Assembly (NCBI RefSeq): GCF_006540005.1
Contig: NZ_BJOC01000019.1
Location: forward strand, 101,982-165,981
Source of the DNA: Halomonas halmophila
GTDB lineage: Bacteria > Pseudomonadota > Gammaproteobacteria > Pseudomonadales > Halomonadaceae
Direction of reading: 5' to 3'
DNA: 64,000 bases
Positions 36,339 through 45,605 of the stretch are shown in pieces. The position numbers and the translations under genes are program-made. The notes under the pieces were generated by a model, which did no database searches, was not told where the DNA came from, and saw only the letters and a program-made list of their open reading frames with translations. Each line of letters begins with the position of its first letter. Within the stretch, counting starts at the first letter, position 1.

Positions 36339-36917
36339 CTACATGTCACTGGGCGCAAAGATGCCCGGGGCGTTACGCCAGTAACCCTTGTAGTCCATGC
36401 CGAAGCCGAACACATAACGATCGGCGACTTCCAGGCCGCAATAGTCGGCCTTGAGTCCTGCCACCGCCTTGCGATCATGCTGCTTGTCGACCAGCACCGC
36501 CGTGGAGATGCTCTCTGCTCCGGCTTGTCGGCAGTAATCGAGGATCGCCGCCAGGGTCGAGCCTTCATCCAGGATGTCATCGACGATGACCACATGGCGT
36601 CCCGCCATCGGCACTTCCGGTGACACCCGCCAGAACAGCTCGCCACCACGGGTTCCCCCTCGGTAGCGCGTGGCGTGGAGGTAGTCGACTTCCAGTGGAA
36701 AGCCCAGGCGAGTCAGCAGGTGGCCGGTGGTGATCAGGCCGCCATTCATCACGCAGTAGAATACCGGCAGCCGATCGCCCAGGTCACGGTTCAGCGCGTC
36801 GGCCATGCGGTCCAGCGCACGTTCGACCTCCGACTGGGAAATCAGGCAGTCGGCGCTGTCCATGACGGCTTGCATATCGGCAAGGGATGGAAGGGTATCG
36901 GGATCGAGTTTGGACAT
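36339..36917 (-). CDS. hpt: hypoxanthine-guanine phosphoribosyltransferase
   Basis: A 192-aa purine-salvage enzyme converting hypoxanthine or guanine plus PRPP to IMP or GMP. The PRPP loop VVIVDDILDEGSTLAAIL is intact, with the metal-binding YCVMNGGLITTGHLL and a flexible-loop region TRYRGGTRGGELFW. It stands 32 bp downstream of nagZ and converges on regA with only 10 bp between. Confidence 0.9.
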   Translation of the reverse strand: MSKLDPDTLPSLADMQAVMDSADCLISQSEVERALDRMADALNRDLGDRLPVFYCVMNGGLITTGHLLTRLGFPLEVDYLHATRYRGGTRGGELFWRVSPEVPMAGRHVVIVDDILDEGSTLAAILDYCRQAGAESISTAVLVDKQHDRKAVAGLKADYCGLEVADRYVFGFGMDYKGYWRNAPGIFAPSDM

Positions 36918-36949
36918 CGAAAGCTCGTAATATTCAGTAGCAGGAGGTG

Positions 36950-37963
36950 TCAGTCGGCGGCCATGGCCTCAAGACGCGCATGGAGACGTCGCCAGCGGGG
37001 CAAGGCGCCCAGGGCATCCAGATCCGGACGGGCTCGACCATAGCGCAGCTTGCCGGTGCGCCGCGATGTCTGCCCCTGGCAGGCCGCCAGGACCTGGAGA
37101 GCGGCCTGGCGATCATTGCACACCAGCAGCGTATCGCAGCCGGCGTCGAGAGCCTGACGCGCCCGCTCGGCGGGCTCACCGGCGGAGCGGGCACCGCCCA
37201 TGCTCAGATCATCGGAAAAGATGGTGCCCTTGAAGCCCAGCGACTCGCGGAGCATTCCCAGCCAGGCCGGCGAGAAGCCGGCCGGGCGGTGATCGAAATC
37301 AGGGTAGACGACATGGGCCGGCATCATGCCATCCAGGCGCCCCGCCAGGTCGCGAAACGGAATCAGGTCGTGGGCTCTCAAGCGCTCCAGGGAGCGCGCA
37401 TCTTCGGGCAGTTCGAGATGAGAGTCGGCGGCCACGCCACCATGCCCCGGAAAATGCTTGCCGACCGCCGACATCCCGGCTTCGTGCAGGCCGGAGACAA
37501 AGGCGCCGGCCAGTGCGCTGACCACGTCGGGATCGCCACTGAAGCTGCGATCACCGATGACCGAGGAGAGGCCGCTGTCGACATCGAGCACGGGGGCAAA
37601 GCTGATGTCCAGGCCGCAACTCGCCATCTCCATGCCCAGCAGCCAGCCGGTGTCATGACACAGGCGCTGAGCGACTTCGGGAGCCACCGCATGTTCGTGT
37701 CCCAGGCGCGCCATCGAGGGAAGGCGGGTTACCCCCTGGCGCAGGCGCTGCACGCGGCCGCCCTCCTGATCGATGGCCAGCAAGAGGTCGGGACGCACCT
37801 GGCGAATCGAGCGGCATAGTTCGCGCACCTGGAGAGCATCCTCGACATTGCGGCCAAACAGGATGACACCGCCGACCGCCGGGTGACCAAGCATCTCCTG
37901 TTCTTCCTGGAGCAGCCGAGGGCCTTCCAGATCCAGCATCACTGGTCCAAGTGTCTGGGTCAT
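36950..37963 (-). CDS. nagZ: beta-N-acetylhexosaminidase NagZ
   Basis: A 337-aa family 3 glycosidase that removes GlcNAc from anhydro-muropeptides in cell-wall recycling. Visible motifs are LLAIDQEGGRVQRLR, GKHFPGHGGVAADSHLELP (His of the Asp-His dyad) and IFSDDLSMGGA (catalytic Asp). The ATG at 37963 begins MTQTLGPVMLDLEG; the extra 43 codons upstream lie in the divergent promoter region. Length matches the family. Confidence 0.93.
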   Translation of the reverse strand: MTQTLGPVMLDLEGPRLLQEEQEMLGHPAVGGVILFGRNVEDALQVRELCRSIRQVRPDLLLAIDQEGGRVQRLRQGVTRLPSMARLGHEHAVAPEVAQRLCHDTGWLLGMEMASCGLDISFAPVLDVDSGLSSVIGDRSFSGDPDVVSALAGAFVSGLHEAGMSAVGKHFPGHGGVAADSHLELPEDARSLERLRAHDLIPFRDLAGRLDGMMPAHVVYPDFDHRPAGFSPAWLGMLRESLGFKGTIFSDDLSMGGARSAGEPAERARQALDAGCDTLLVCNDRQAALQVLAACQGQTSRRTGKLRYGRARPDLDALGALPRWRRLHARLEAMAAD

Positions 37964-38106
37964 GGTCGCTTCCTGACGAAATAAAGGCCAGATTCTAGAC
38001 CATCCCAGTGCGTGGTGACAGCCCGTGACGTCCAGATCGGCATGGCGGGCGGACAGCAGGCGACTGACCCCGTACAATGCGATGCATGCCAAGCAAGGAG
38101 TTTTTG

Positions 38107-38958
38107 ATGCACAGTGCCCTGCCCCCCTGGCTGCTCTGGCCGGTGGCCTTGCTGCTAGGCTTGAGCCTCGGCAGTTTCCTCAACGTGGTCATCACGCGTC
38201 TGCCCGTGATGCTGATGCGCCAATGGCGCAGTGAAGCGCGCGAGGCGTTGTCCCTCGAGCCGGAGTCACCGCAACGCTTCAATCTCATGCATCCGGGGTC
38301 GATGTGTCCACAGTGCGAGTCGCCCATCGCCTGGCGGCACAAGCTGCCGTTGATCGGCTGGCTGATGCTGCGTGGCCGCTGCGCCGACTGTCAGGCACGG
38401 ATCAGTCCCCAGTATCCGCTGGTGGAACTCGCCGGCGGGCTCTTCACCCTGGCCGTTTTGATCCTGCATGGTGTGAGCTGGGAAGCCCTCTTCCTGTTCG
38501 GAGCCTGCCTCACCCTGCTGGCACTGGCGGTGATCGATATCCGGCTGCAGTTGCTGCCGGATATCCTGACACTACCGCTGCTCTGGGCCGGCCTCCTCCA
38601 TCACTGGCTGCTGGCACCATGGGCCCTGTCGGATGCCGTGCTCGGCGCCATGCTCGGCTATCTGGTACTCTGGACATTTCACGGAATCTTCCGCCTGGTT
38701 ACCGGCAAGCACGGCATGGGCCATGGCGATTTCAAGCTGATGGCCGCCCTGGGTGCCTGGCTGGGCTGGTCGTATCTTCCCCTTCTGCTGCTGGTAGCGG
38801 CGGTATGTGGCACCCTCTATGGGCTGGTCGTGCAGGCCCGGGATCCGCAACAACGTGGCCAGGCCATTCCCTTCGGCCCCTGGCTGGCAATGGCTGGCTG
38901 GCTAATGCTGCTGGCCGGTGAACCCTTGATGGCGTGGTACCTCCAATGGCTGATCTGA
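38107..38958 (+). CDS. pilD: prepilin peptidase/N-methyltransferase PilD
   Basis: A 283-aa inner-membrane A24 peptidase that cleaves and N-methylates type IV prepilins and type II pseudopilins. The N-terminal GLSLGSFLNVVITRLPVML, two CxxC pairs (MCPQCESP, CADCQA), and the catalytic Asp regions LALAVIDIRLQLLPD and GMGHGDFKLMAALGAWLG are present. AAGGAG precedes the ATG. The usual pilBC partners are not in the window. It overlaps coaE by 13 bp. Confidence 0.93.
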   Translation: MHSALPPWLLWPVALLLGLSLGSFLNVVITRLPVMLMRQWRSEAREALSLEPESPQRFNLMHPGSMCPQCESPIAWRHKLPLIGWLMLRGRCADCQARISPQYPLVELAGGLFTLAVLILHGVSWEALFLFGACLTLLALAVIDIRLQLLPDILTLPLLWAGLLHHWLLAPWALSDAVLGAMLGYLVLWTFHGIFRLVTGKHGMGHGDFKLMAALGAWLGWSYLPLLLLVAAVCGTLYGLVVQARDPQQRGQAIPFGPWLAMAGWLMLLAGEPLMAWYLQWLI

Positions 38959-39584
38959 CACCTCGTTCTCCTGTCATCGGCGTGACCGGCGGCATCGCCT
39001 CGGGCAAGTCAACCGTCGCTCAGGCCTTCTCGCGACTCGGCGTGCCCTGGGTGGACGCCGACGATGTGGCCAGGGACATCATGGCGCCAGGGGAACCTAC
39101 CCTGGCCGAAATCCGTCAACGCTATGGCCCACGCCTGATCCTCGAGGACGGCTGTCTCGACCGTCGTGCCTTGCGCGAAATCGTCTTCGCCGATGCCGAC
39201 GAGCGTCACTGGCTGCAATCCATCACGCATCCACGCATTCGGGCCAGACTCAGCGAATGGCTGAAAGCCTTCGACAAGCGGGAGGCGCCCTATGCCCTGC
39301 TGATCTCGCCCTTGTTGTTCGAGTCCGGGCAGGATGCGCTGGTCGATCGCTGCCTGGTCATCGATGTACCGGAGTCTGTACAGGTCGAACGCACGGCCAG
39401 GCGCGACGATGTCGACGAAGCACAGGCGCGCGCCATTGTGGAGGCCCAGATGTCCCGCGAAGAGCGACTCGCTCGTGCCGATGATATCCTGCGTAATGAT
39501 GGCAGCCCGGACGACCTCAACGCCGAGGTTCGGCGGCTCGACCAGGCGTATCGGAACATGCCGGGACTGCCCCGCCGTAGCTGA
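38946..39584 (+). CDS. coaE: dephospho-CoA kinase
   Basis: A 212-aa kinase for the last step of coenzyme A synthesis. The P-loop is [17 protein letters not shown], followed by [14 protein letters not shown] and [20 protein letters not shown]. The start at 38946 lies inside pilD, and no strong ribosome site is seen, so translational coupling is likely. The pilD-coaE-yacG order is common in gammaproteobacteria. Confidence 0.93.
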   Translation: MADLTPRSPVIGVTGGIASGKSTVAQAFSRLGVPWVDADDVARDIMAPGEPTLAEIRQRYGPRLILEDGCLDRRALREIVFADADERHWLQSITHPRIRARLSEWLKAFDKREAPYALLISPLLFESGQDALVDRCLVIDVPESVQVERTARRDDVDEAQARAIVEAQMSREERLARADDILRNDGSPDDLNAEVRRLDQAYRNMPGLPRRS

Positions 39585-39631
39585 TGCGCCACGCTATTTC
39601 GCCATTCACCCGACATCGCGACGAGACCCTC

Positions 39632-39865
39632 ATGTCCGACACATCGACCAACCGCCCTCTGGAAGTCGCCTGCCCGCAGTGCCGCAGCAAGGTTGTCTGG
39701 ACGGAAGCGAATCCCTATCGTCCCTTCTGCAGCAAGCGTTGCCGATTGCTGGACCTCGGCGCCTGGGCAGAAGAGTCCCACCGCATCGCCGGCGAGCCCG
39801 CCATGGATGAAGCGGACCTCGACGCCATGCTGGCCCGCGCCGATCGTGATGCACCTGAGTCGTGA
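39632..39865 (+). CDS. yacG: YacG-type gyrase inhibitor, zinc protein
   Basis: A 77-aa protein with a four-cysteine zinc site ([26 protein letters not shown]) as in E. coli YacG, which binds GyrB and inhibits gyrase. ATG at 39632 is the family start. Its last four bases overlap the next gene. Confidence 0.92.
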   Translation: MSDTSTNRPLEVACPQCRSKVVWTEANPYRPFCSKRCRLLDLGAWAEESHRIAGEPAMDEADLDAMLARADRDAPES

Positions 39866-40746
39866 CCACGATGATGCAAGCGCCGGAATACCGGCTACTC
39901 GCCGAACTCGAAGCCGCCTTCGATCAACTGGTCGAACGAACCCATTGCCTCGTCGATGCATGGCAGCAATCCGGCGCCGCCGCCTGGTCGTTCGACACAC
40001 CACACGCCGATGCCGACTGGCTGAAGCGCGCCCTGCTCGACTACTGGTATGAAGATGGTCAGGACGGCCGCAGCACACGGCGCTATGTCGGCATCGTTGC
40101 CGCCAGTGACGACGTCATGGTGCGACTGCAGGAGGTCAATGCGGCCAAGCGTCAACTGGGCCACCTGATAGCCGAGATACGGCGTGAGGTACCTGGCTTG
40201 ATCCCCGAGATCAAGGCGGTCCTGCCCTTCCGCCAGCCTGCCCTGCATGAACATCTGAGCGGTGCCGGCCTGGCTCGCCTGCACCTCAAGCAATGCTGGC
40301 GCGCCATCCCCGCAGCCGACGCCGAGGTCACACGCGTGCGCCTGGCCTGGTACAGCAGTGGCCGCTCTATCAAGCGGATCAGTGTGTACGATGCTCAGCG
40401 CATGCTGCTGGAACTCGATACCGAGGCTCCACATGTTCGCCTGCAACTCGAGAAACTGGGTGGACTGCCCGACAGCGAGCCCCTGGCGCAGGTGCAACAA
40501 CAGGCGGCCCTGATGCGAGCCAACCTGTTCTTCAAGGAGCCCCTGGCGGATGGGCATGATCGCAAGGCCATGAATATCGCCCTGCCGTTGTTCATTCCCA
40601 GCTCCAGCGGACAGCTGCCGGACATCAATCAGCCGCCGGCTACTCCCCCCGTGCAACGCACCCGCGCCAGGCGCAGCGACGCACGCCTGGAGGATACCGC
40701 CTTGCTGCCCAGTATCAGAGTGTATCGCTACCACGACACGCGATGA
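39862..40746 (+). CDS. Tus-like replication-terminus binding protein (tentative)
   Basis: A 294-aa basic protein without membrane segments. Stretches resemble the Tus (Ter-binding) family by eye: [20 protein letters not shown] recalls Tus IARVWYKGDQKQVQ, the segment [12 protein letters not shown] aligns with NAKLKIKRPVKV, and both end in a strand-like tail (SIRVYRYHD). If correct, it would block replication forks at Ter sites. Similarity is modest and length close to E. coli Tus (309). Overlap with yacG by 4 bp suggests one operon. Alternative: an uncharacterised DNA-binding protein. Confidence 0.5.
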   Translation: MTTMMQAPEYRLLAELEAAFDQLVERTHCLVDAWQQSGAAAWSFDTPHADADWLKRALLDYWYEDGQDGRSTRRYVGIVAASDDVMVRLQEVNAAKRQLGHLIAEIRREVPGLIPEIKAVLPFRQPALHEHLSGAGLARLHLKQCWRAIPAADAEVTRVRLAWYSSGRSIKRISVYDAQRMLLELDTEAPHVRLQLEKLGGLPDSEPLAQVQQQAALMRANLFFKEPLADGHDRKAMNIALPLFIPSSSGQLPDINQPPATPPVQRTRARRSDARLEDTALLPSIRVYRYHDTR

Positions 40747-40770
40747 CGACCACGGGTCGCCGGACGGGCC

Positions 40771-41058
40771 TCACGAAATCCTGCCAAGCGACTTCATGGT
40801 GACCAGGAGGTCGCTGACACTGTCGGCCGGCAAGGCGTACTCCTGCATCAGGCTCTCCAGTTGTCGCTTGAAAGCCGCCTCGCGGTCTTGCTCACCCACC
40901 TGTTTACCGGGCTGGGCCGAAGCCTGATCGGATGGCCGAGACGGACTCTCGAGCTGCTCGAGATCGCGCAAGGCTTCGGCGAACGCATCGTCAAGCTCAC
41001 GAAACTTGCGCAACTTGTCGCGTTCATCATGGGGTTCTCGTGAATTCTGGTATTTCAT
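40771..41058 (-). CDS. MvaT-like oligomerisation-domain-only protein
   Basis: A 95-aa acidic, helical protein. Its segment FKRQLESLMQEYALPADSV aligns with FKDKLQSLMAEFGKSAADV of the full-length MvaT-type protein 1.3 kb away (11 of 23 identical including the following residues), the end of the MvaT oligomerisation domain. The DNA-binding half, with its ETRGGN motif, is missing. An N-terminal coiled-coil-like stretch (DERDKLRKFRELDDAF) fits a dimer. It could pair with MvaT and modulate it, as truncated H-NST does to H-NS; this is inference. No strong ribosome site is seen. Confidence 0.55.
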   Translation of the reverse strand: MKYQNSREPHDERDKLRKFRELDDAFAEALRDLEQLESPSRPSDQASAQPGKQVGEQDREAAFKRQLESLMQEYALPADSVSDLLVTMKSLGRIS

Positions 41059-41340
41059 TCGCTAATAACTGGCTCCAGGTCTAGCCTTGAAGTGAAGTAA
41101 AATAGTCTGGAACAGGGTCGTCGTGACCCGGCGAGCAGTATACTCTCTACGGCAAACTACAGCATGTCCGCTGCAATGCCCGGCAGCCGAAAACTCGCAC
41201 ATAATGCTCTCAAACGCGCATATTTGGCCAGGCTCCTTGCCTTGCACGCGAATTACCGGCATAAAAGGCCATTATTAATAAGTGCTAATGTACTGTCTTT
41301 ATATCATGGCACGCATTTACAAGGATCTTTCTCGAATCTT
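41059..41340. other. AT-rich divergent region upstream of the araC-type gene
   Basis: 282 bp clearly richer in A+T than its surroundings, between two genes transcribed away from each other. The reading frame of the AraC-type gene is open back to 41164, but no ribosome site supports an earlier start. An MvaT-type silencer could bind here; that is not shown. Confidence 0.4.
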
Positions 41341-42216
41341 ATGGATGATGCAGGCATTACCGCTCACCGATTTCGCGGCTGGTGGCATACCGCCCGGGCC
41401 GATACGATCAGCCACGAAATGATGCGGGCGGAAGTATGGTTGCAGGATACCCTGAACAGCTCTGCCGGACTCGACGAGCTGGCACACCGCATCGGTTACT
41501 CGCCTTCGCAGATTCGGCGTCGTTTCCGCGATGTTTTCGGCATCTCGCCCGGTGCCTACCGCGACCGACTGCGCATGGCCAAGGCCGCGCGTCTGCTCGT
41601 GCAAACCCCGATGAGCGTCAGGGACGTTTCCAGGGAGTGCAGTTACGGTAACCATTCCGCCTTCACGCGTGCCTTTCAGCGACATCACGGGCTCACGCCC
41701 CGTCGCTATCGCCGGCAACGGCAGATCGACCTGCAACTTCAACTTCGACAAGCCCAGTGCCATTTCGTTTACCAGACCGACGAAGTTCCCGCCAGTTATG
41801 CGCTCTTGACACGACTCTACAACACTCCGCTGGCGCTGGACGAACCCAACGACTGGCAACAGCATCTCGCCACGGCACCCCTGGAACTCGGCGGGCTGGA
41901 GCAACATTCACGACTTGCCATTGTGCAGGATCATCAGCGTATTGCTTCACCTGCCAGACTCGACCTGGGAATCCAGACCGAGTCCTCGGCCGCCATGGAC
42001 CTGGCCCTGCCACCTGCCTTCCGCCTGATATCCTTGCCCAGGCAACGCATTGCCCGTCTGCATCTCGAGACAGTCCGTCAGCTCGGTGACGCCATGTGTT
42101 TCATGAGTTGCCGCAGCTTTTCCGGCGAGGGGGAAGTCCTCAAGGGTGAGCCACTCCAGCTGGTACCACGCTCACAGGGGCTCGAGTTGCGCATACCACT
42201 TCGCGAGAGCGCCTGA
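41341..42216 (+). CDS. AraC-family regulator with C-terminal effector-like domain
   Basis: A 291-aa regulator with the HTH at the N-terminal side (about 25-130): SSAGLDELAHRIGYSPSQIR and SVRDVSRECSYGNHSAFTRAFQRHHGLTPRRYR, both helices of the AraC DNA-binding domain. The rest resembles a GyrI/Rob-type effector-binding region but is not diagnostic. The ATG at 41341 is chosen because the family starts close to the HTH; AAGGA is some 14 bp upstream, so the start is not certain. Confidence 0.75.
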   Translation: MDDAGITAHRFRGWWHTARADTISHEMMRAEVWLQDTLNSSAGLDELAHRIGYSPSQIRRRFRDVFGISPGAYRDRLRMAKAARLLVQTPMSVRDVSRECSYGNHSAFTRAFQRHHGLTPRRYRRQRQIDLQLQLRQAQCHFVYQTDEVPASYALLTRLYNTPLALDEPNDWQQHLATAPLELGGLEQHSRLAIVQDHQRIASPARLDLGIQTESSAAMDLALPPAFRLISLPRQRIARLHLETVRQLGDAMCFMSCRSFSGEGEVLKGEPLQLVPRSQGLELRIPLRESA

Positions 42217-42242
42217 AGGCCGATCATCGCGACGGCTGCACT

Positions 42243-42301
42243 GTACTACCCGGCAAGCAATGACCCCGTCTCTCGATGAAGACAGGGCCTTGCCGTAGTA
42301 C
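42243..42301. repeat. long imperfect hairpin between araC-type and mvaT genes
   Basis: GTACTACCCGGCAAG (42243-42257) and CTTGCCGTAGTAC (42289-42301) pair over 13 bp with a 2-nt bulge, and the loop holds a second pairing CCCCGTCT/AGACAGGG with one mismatch. No T-run follows on either strand, so it is not an ordinary intrinsic terminator. Confidence 0.65.
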
Positions 42302-42341
42302 TCAACTCATGAGCTTTATGGTCCAAGGAGCGGCTTGAGCC

Positions 42342-42731
42342 TTACTCTTCGACACGAACCAGCCAGGACTCAACCGTCTCGGCGCCGAACTCGTCCTTCC
42401 AGGCCTTGAGTGTTTTCTGGTTGCCGCCGCGGGTTTCGACCACTTCCCCGGTGTTGGGGTTCTTGTAGATCTTCAGCTTGCGCTTGCGGCGACCATTGCT
42501 GCCTGCCGAAGTGCCTTTCGAGGCGGGGCTGCTGGCAGCACTGGACTTGGGGTCGAGCAGCTCAATGACATCCGCTGCACTCTTGCCGAACTCGGCCATC
42601 AGCGACTGGAGCTTGTCCTTGAATTCCAGCTCCGCCTTGAGGCGCTCATCATTCTCGAGCTTGTCGAGTTCGGCTTGCAGCTGCTTGAGCTGCTCTTCTT
42701 TCTGCATGTAATTACTGAGCAGTGAGGACAT
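42342..42731 (-). CDS. mvaT: MvaT-family (H-NS-like) nucleoid silencer
   Basis: A 129-aa xenogeneic silencer. The N-terminal coiled coil (MSSLLSNYMQKEEQLKQLQAELDKL) oligomerises, followed by LEFKDKLQSLMAEFGKSAAD. After a Ser/Ala-rich linker comes the AT-binding domain KLKIYKNPNTGEVVETRGGNQKTLKAWKDEFG, typical of MvaT. ATG at 42731 is preferred to the ORF start at 42770. MvaT proteins bind AT-rich DNA and silence acquired genes such as those of the tRNA-Ser island. Confidence 0.92.
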   Translation of the reverse strand: MSSLLSNYMQKEEQLKQLQAELDKLENDERLKAELEFKDKLQSLMAEFGKSAADVIELLDPKSSAASSPASKGTSAGSNGRRKRKLKIYKNPNTGEVVETRGGNQKTLKAWKDEFGAETVESWLVRVEE

Positions 42732-43055
42732 GTTACGAATCCTAGATGGGTATGGGATGCTACGGGACATGTTGATTTTATCGCGATATGAAGTCGCAAG
42801 GCAACTCCGGCTTTAAAGCAACTTCATATTCCAGGTATTAAAGGCAGCCTGATAATTAATAACCTGAAACAAAACAACACAAAAATAAGCAGAAGCTTAA
42901 TTAAAGCCCGCCTGACTCTTCGTCATAAAGACATAGCGACAAGTTTTGGCAATCGAGACTATTATCAAATATCATCTCAATGCCACCCAAAAGAAAACAC
43001 CGCCCCGAAGGGCGGTGTTTAGCTTCTTGGCCGAACGGTGCTATCCGCCTGACGT
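42732..43055. other. 324-bp AT-rich intergenic region
   Basis: It lies between rpsA and mvaT, both minus. Bases 42820-42990 are strongly AT-rich and are likely the promoter/regulatory region of mvaT. A terminator for rpsA is at 42991-43020. No gene seen; in many relatives ihfB lies in this place. Confidence 0.5.
42991..43020 (-). terminator. rpsA terminator
   Basis: On the minus strand AACACCGCCC, loop TTCG, GGGCGGTGTT followed by TTCTTTT. An 11-bp stem, 36 bp downstream of the rpsA stop. Confidence 0.88.
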
Positions 43056-44738
43056 TCAGTCCTGACCCATCTGCTGTTTGATGAGGTCACCGATGGTGGT
43101 CGGACCATCGCCTTCGGCGGCACCATCCTGCTCACGCAGCTTGCTCATGTTGCGGCGCGTATCGTCCTGATCCTTGGCCTTGACGGACAGGTTGATCTGA
43201 CGATTCTTGCGGTCGACACCGACAATGCGTGCTTCCACGCTGTCGCCTTCATTGAGCACGTTGCGCGCATCCTCGACGCGATCGGCACTGATCTCGGAGG
43301 CCTTGAGCACGGCGATGACGTCCGTCGCCAGCTCGACGTGAGCTTCCTTGGCGTCAACCTCGACGACACGACCGGACACGATGGAGCCCTTGTCATTGAC
43401 GGCCAGAAACTCGGCTACCGGGTCGGTGTCCAGCTGCTTGATGCCCAGCGAGATGCGCTCGCGCTCGGGATCGATGGACAGGATGACGGCTTCCGCTTCA
43501 TCGCCTTTCTTGAAGTTGCGCACGGCTTCTTCGCCGGTGTCTGTCCAGGAGATGTCGGACAGGTGCACCAGGCCATCGATGCCGCCCTCGAGACCGATGA
43601 AGATACCGAAGTCGGTGATCGACTTGATGGTACCGGAAACACGGTCGCCCTTGTTGTACTGGGCGTTGAAGGTTTCCCAGGGATTCGCAGTGCACTGCTT
43701 GATACCCAGGGAGATACGACGACGCTCTTCGTCGATATCCAGCACCATGACGTCCACATCGTCGCCGACCTGAACGACCTTGGACGGATGGATGTTCTTG
43801 TTGGTCCAGTCCATCTCGGAAACGTGGACCAAGCCTTCGACACCCTCTTCCAGCTCGGCAAAGCAGCCATAGTCGGTAAGATTGGTGACGGTCGCGTGCA
43901 CCTTGGTGCCTTCCGGATAACGTTCCTTGATACGCACCCAAGGATCCTCGCCCAGCTGCTTCAGGCCGAGGGAGACACGATTGCGCTCGCGATCGAACTT
44001 CAGCACCTTGACATTGACTTCGTCGCCGACGGAGACGATCTCGCTCGGATGCTTGATGCGCTTCCAGGCCATGTCGGTGATGTGCAACAGGCCATCGACA
44101 CCACCCAGATCGACGAAGGCGCCGTAATCGGTCAGGTTCTTGACGATACCGATGATCTGCTGACCTTCCTGCAGGGTCGCCAACAGGGCCTCACGCTCGG
44201 CGCTGTTTTCCGCTTCGAGCACGGCACGGCGAGACACCACCACGTTGTTGCGCTTCGGGTCGAGCTTGATGACCTTGAAGTCCAGCTCCTTGTGCTCGAG
44301 GTGCGTGGTGTCGCGCACCGGGCGCACATCGACGAGGGAACCCGGCAGGAAGGCGCGGATGGAATCCACGTCGACGGTGAAACCGCCCTTGACCTTGCCG
44401 TTGATCACGCCTTTGACGATCTCTTCCTTTTCGAAGGCTGCTTCCAGAACCTTCCACGCCTCGGCGCGTTTCGCTTTCTCGCGAGACAGGCGGGTCTCGC
44501 CGAAACCGTCCTCGACGGCTTCCAGAGCGACGTGAACCTCGTCGCCAATGGCGATGGTCAGTTCGCCATTCTCGTCGCGGAACTGGGCCGCGGGGATCTG
44601 ACCTTCGGATTTCAGACCGGCATTGACGGTGACCCAGTCACCTTCGATGTCGACAACAGCAGCCGGGACGATGGCGCCCGGCTCCATGTTGATGTCCTGG
44701 AGAGACTGTTCAAACAGTTCAGCAAAGCTTTCGCTCAT
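43056..44738 (-). CDS. rpsA: 30S ribosomal protein S1
   Basis: A 560-aa protein with six S1 RNA-binding repeats, as in E. coli S1 (557 aa), which binds mRNA leaders on the 30S subunit. Repeat landmarks are [40 protein letters not shown] and [22 protein letters not shown]. It starts [15 protein letters not shown] with AGGAA upstream. It is the last gene of the gyrA-serC-pheA-tyrA/aroA-cmk cluster, 177 bp after cmk, and has its own terminator. Confidence 0.95.
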   Translation of the reverse strand: MSESFAELFEQSLQDINMEPGAIVPAAVVDIEGDWVTVNAGLKSEGQIPAAQFRDENGELTIAIGDEVHVALEAVEDGFGETRLSREKAKRAEAWKVLEAAFEKEEIVKGVINGKVKGGFTVDVDSIRAFLPGSLVDVRPVRDTTHLEHKELDFKVIKLDPKRNNVVVSRRAVLEAENSAEREALLATLQEGQQIIGIVKNLTDYGAFVDLGGVDGLLHITDMAWKRIKHPSEIVSVGDEVNVKVLKFDRERNRVSLGLKQLGEDPWVRIKERYPEGTKVHATVTNLTDYGCFAELEEGVEGLVHVSEMDWTNKNIHPSKVVQVGDDVDVMVLDIDEERRRISLGIKQCTANPWETFNAQYNKGDRVSGTIKSITDFGIFIGLEGGIDGLVHLSDISWTDTGEEAVRNFKKGDEAEAVILSIDPERERISLGIKQLDTDPVAEFLAVNDKGSIVSGRVVEVDAKEAHVELATDVIAVLKASEISADRVEDARNVLNEGDSVEARIVGVDRKNRQINLSVKAKDQDDTRRNMSKLREQDGAAEGDGPTTIGDLIKQQMGQD

Positions 44739-44915
44739 GATGTTCCTACGTGATCAACGTGAATGCGACCGGAGTCGCTTCCTCCGCACCACCAGCGAGT
44801 GCGGGCCATTTCAGACTACCTTCGGGGATGTTGGCGCTGGTTCGACCTGGACGGGCTCACGGAAATCAATGCCCATCCACGTCATCACATCTTGCCGAAG
44901 GCGCCGCAAGGGAGC

Positions 44916-45605
44916 TCAGGCATCCGACGTCAGACCCTCGCGGGCCAGCAGTGCCATCAGCCGTTCCACCACTTCCGGTATCGTCAGGCGGGTGGTGTCC
45001 AGAGTAACGGCATCATCGGCCGGCACAAGGGGCGCCACACTGCGCTGCATATCTCGCGCATCGCGTGCCTGAATCTCCTTTAGAAGACTGGATAGATTAG
45101 CATCCACCCCCGCCTCTCGCAACTGTCGATGACGTCGCTGGGCGCGTTCCTCGGCCGAAGCCGTTAGAAAGATCTTCAGGGGCGCATCCTGAAAGACCAC
45201 GGTGCCCATGTCCCGTCCATCGGCGACCAGCCCGGGAGGCTGGCGAAACGTCTGCTGGCGCTGCAGAAGCGCCGTGCGGACTTCGGGGAGCGCGGCCACC
45301 CGGGATGCGGCATCACCGACCTGCTCGGTGCGAATGTCACCGCCGACATCCTGGCCCTCGAGCAGGACGCGACCCTCGCCGCCCTCGGCCAGGAAGACGA
45401 CATCGAGCTCGACCGCTACCCGGGCCAGATCACTCGCGTCGTCCAGCGCCACGCCGTGACGCAACGCCGCCAGTGCCGTCAACCGATACAGGGCGCCGCT
45501 GTCGAGCAGATGCCAGCCCAGCCGCTCGGCCACCAGCCGACTGATGGTGCCCTTGCCCGCTCCTCCGGGGCCATCAATGGTCACTACCGCCGCCCGGTCG
45601 CTCAT
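44916..45605 (-). CDS. cmk: cytidylate kinase
   Basis: A 229-aa kinase that phosphorylates CMP and dCMP. The P-loop is [38 protein letters not shown] and [24 protein letters not shown] are the CMP-binding regions. The ATG at 45605 overlaps the end of the tyrA-aroA gene by 4 bp (ATGA), so the two are translationally coupled. Confidence 0.94.
   Translation of the reverse strand: MSDRAAVVTIDGPGGAGKGTISRLVAERLGWHLLDSGALYRLTALAALRHGVALDDASDLARVAVELDVVFLAEGGEGRVLLEGQDVGGDIRTEQVGDAASRVAALPEVRTALLQRQQTFRQPPGLVADGRDMGTVVFQDAPLKIFLTASAEERAQRRHRQLREAGVDANLSSLLKEIQARDARDMQRSVAPLVPADDAVTLDTTRLTIPEVVERLMALLAREGLTSDA

Noticed and set aside
43338..44753. 471-codon open frame opposite rpsA
   Set aside because: Shadow of the S1 repeats; it repeats with the same period as S1 and has no family match.
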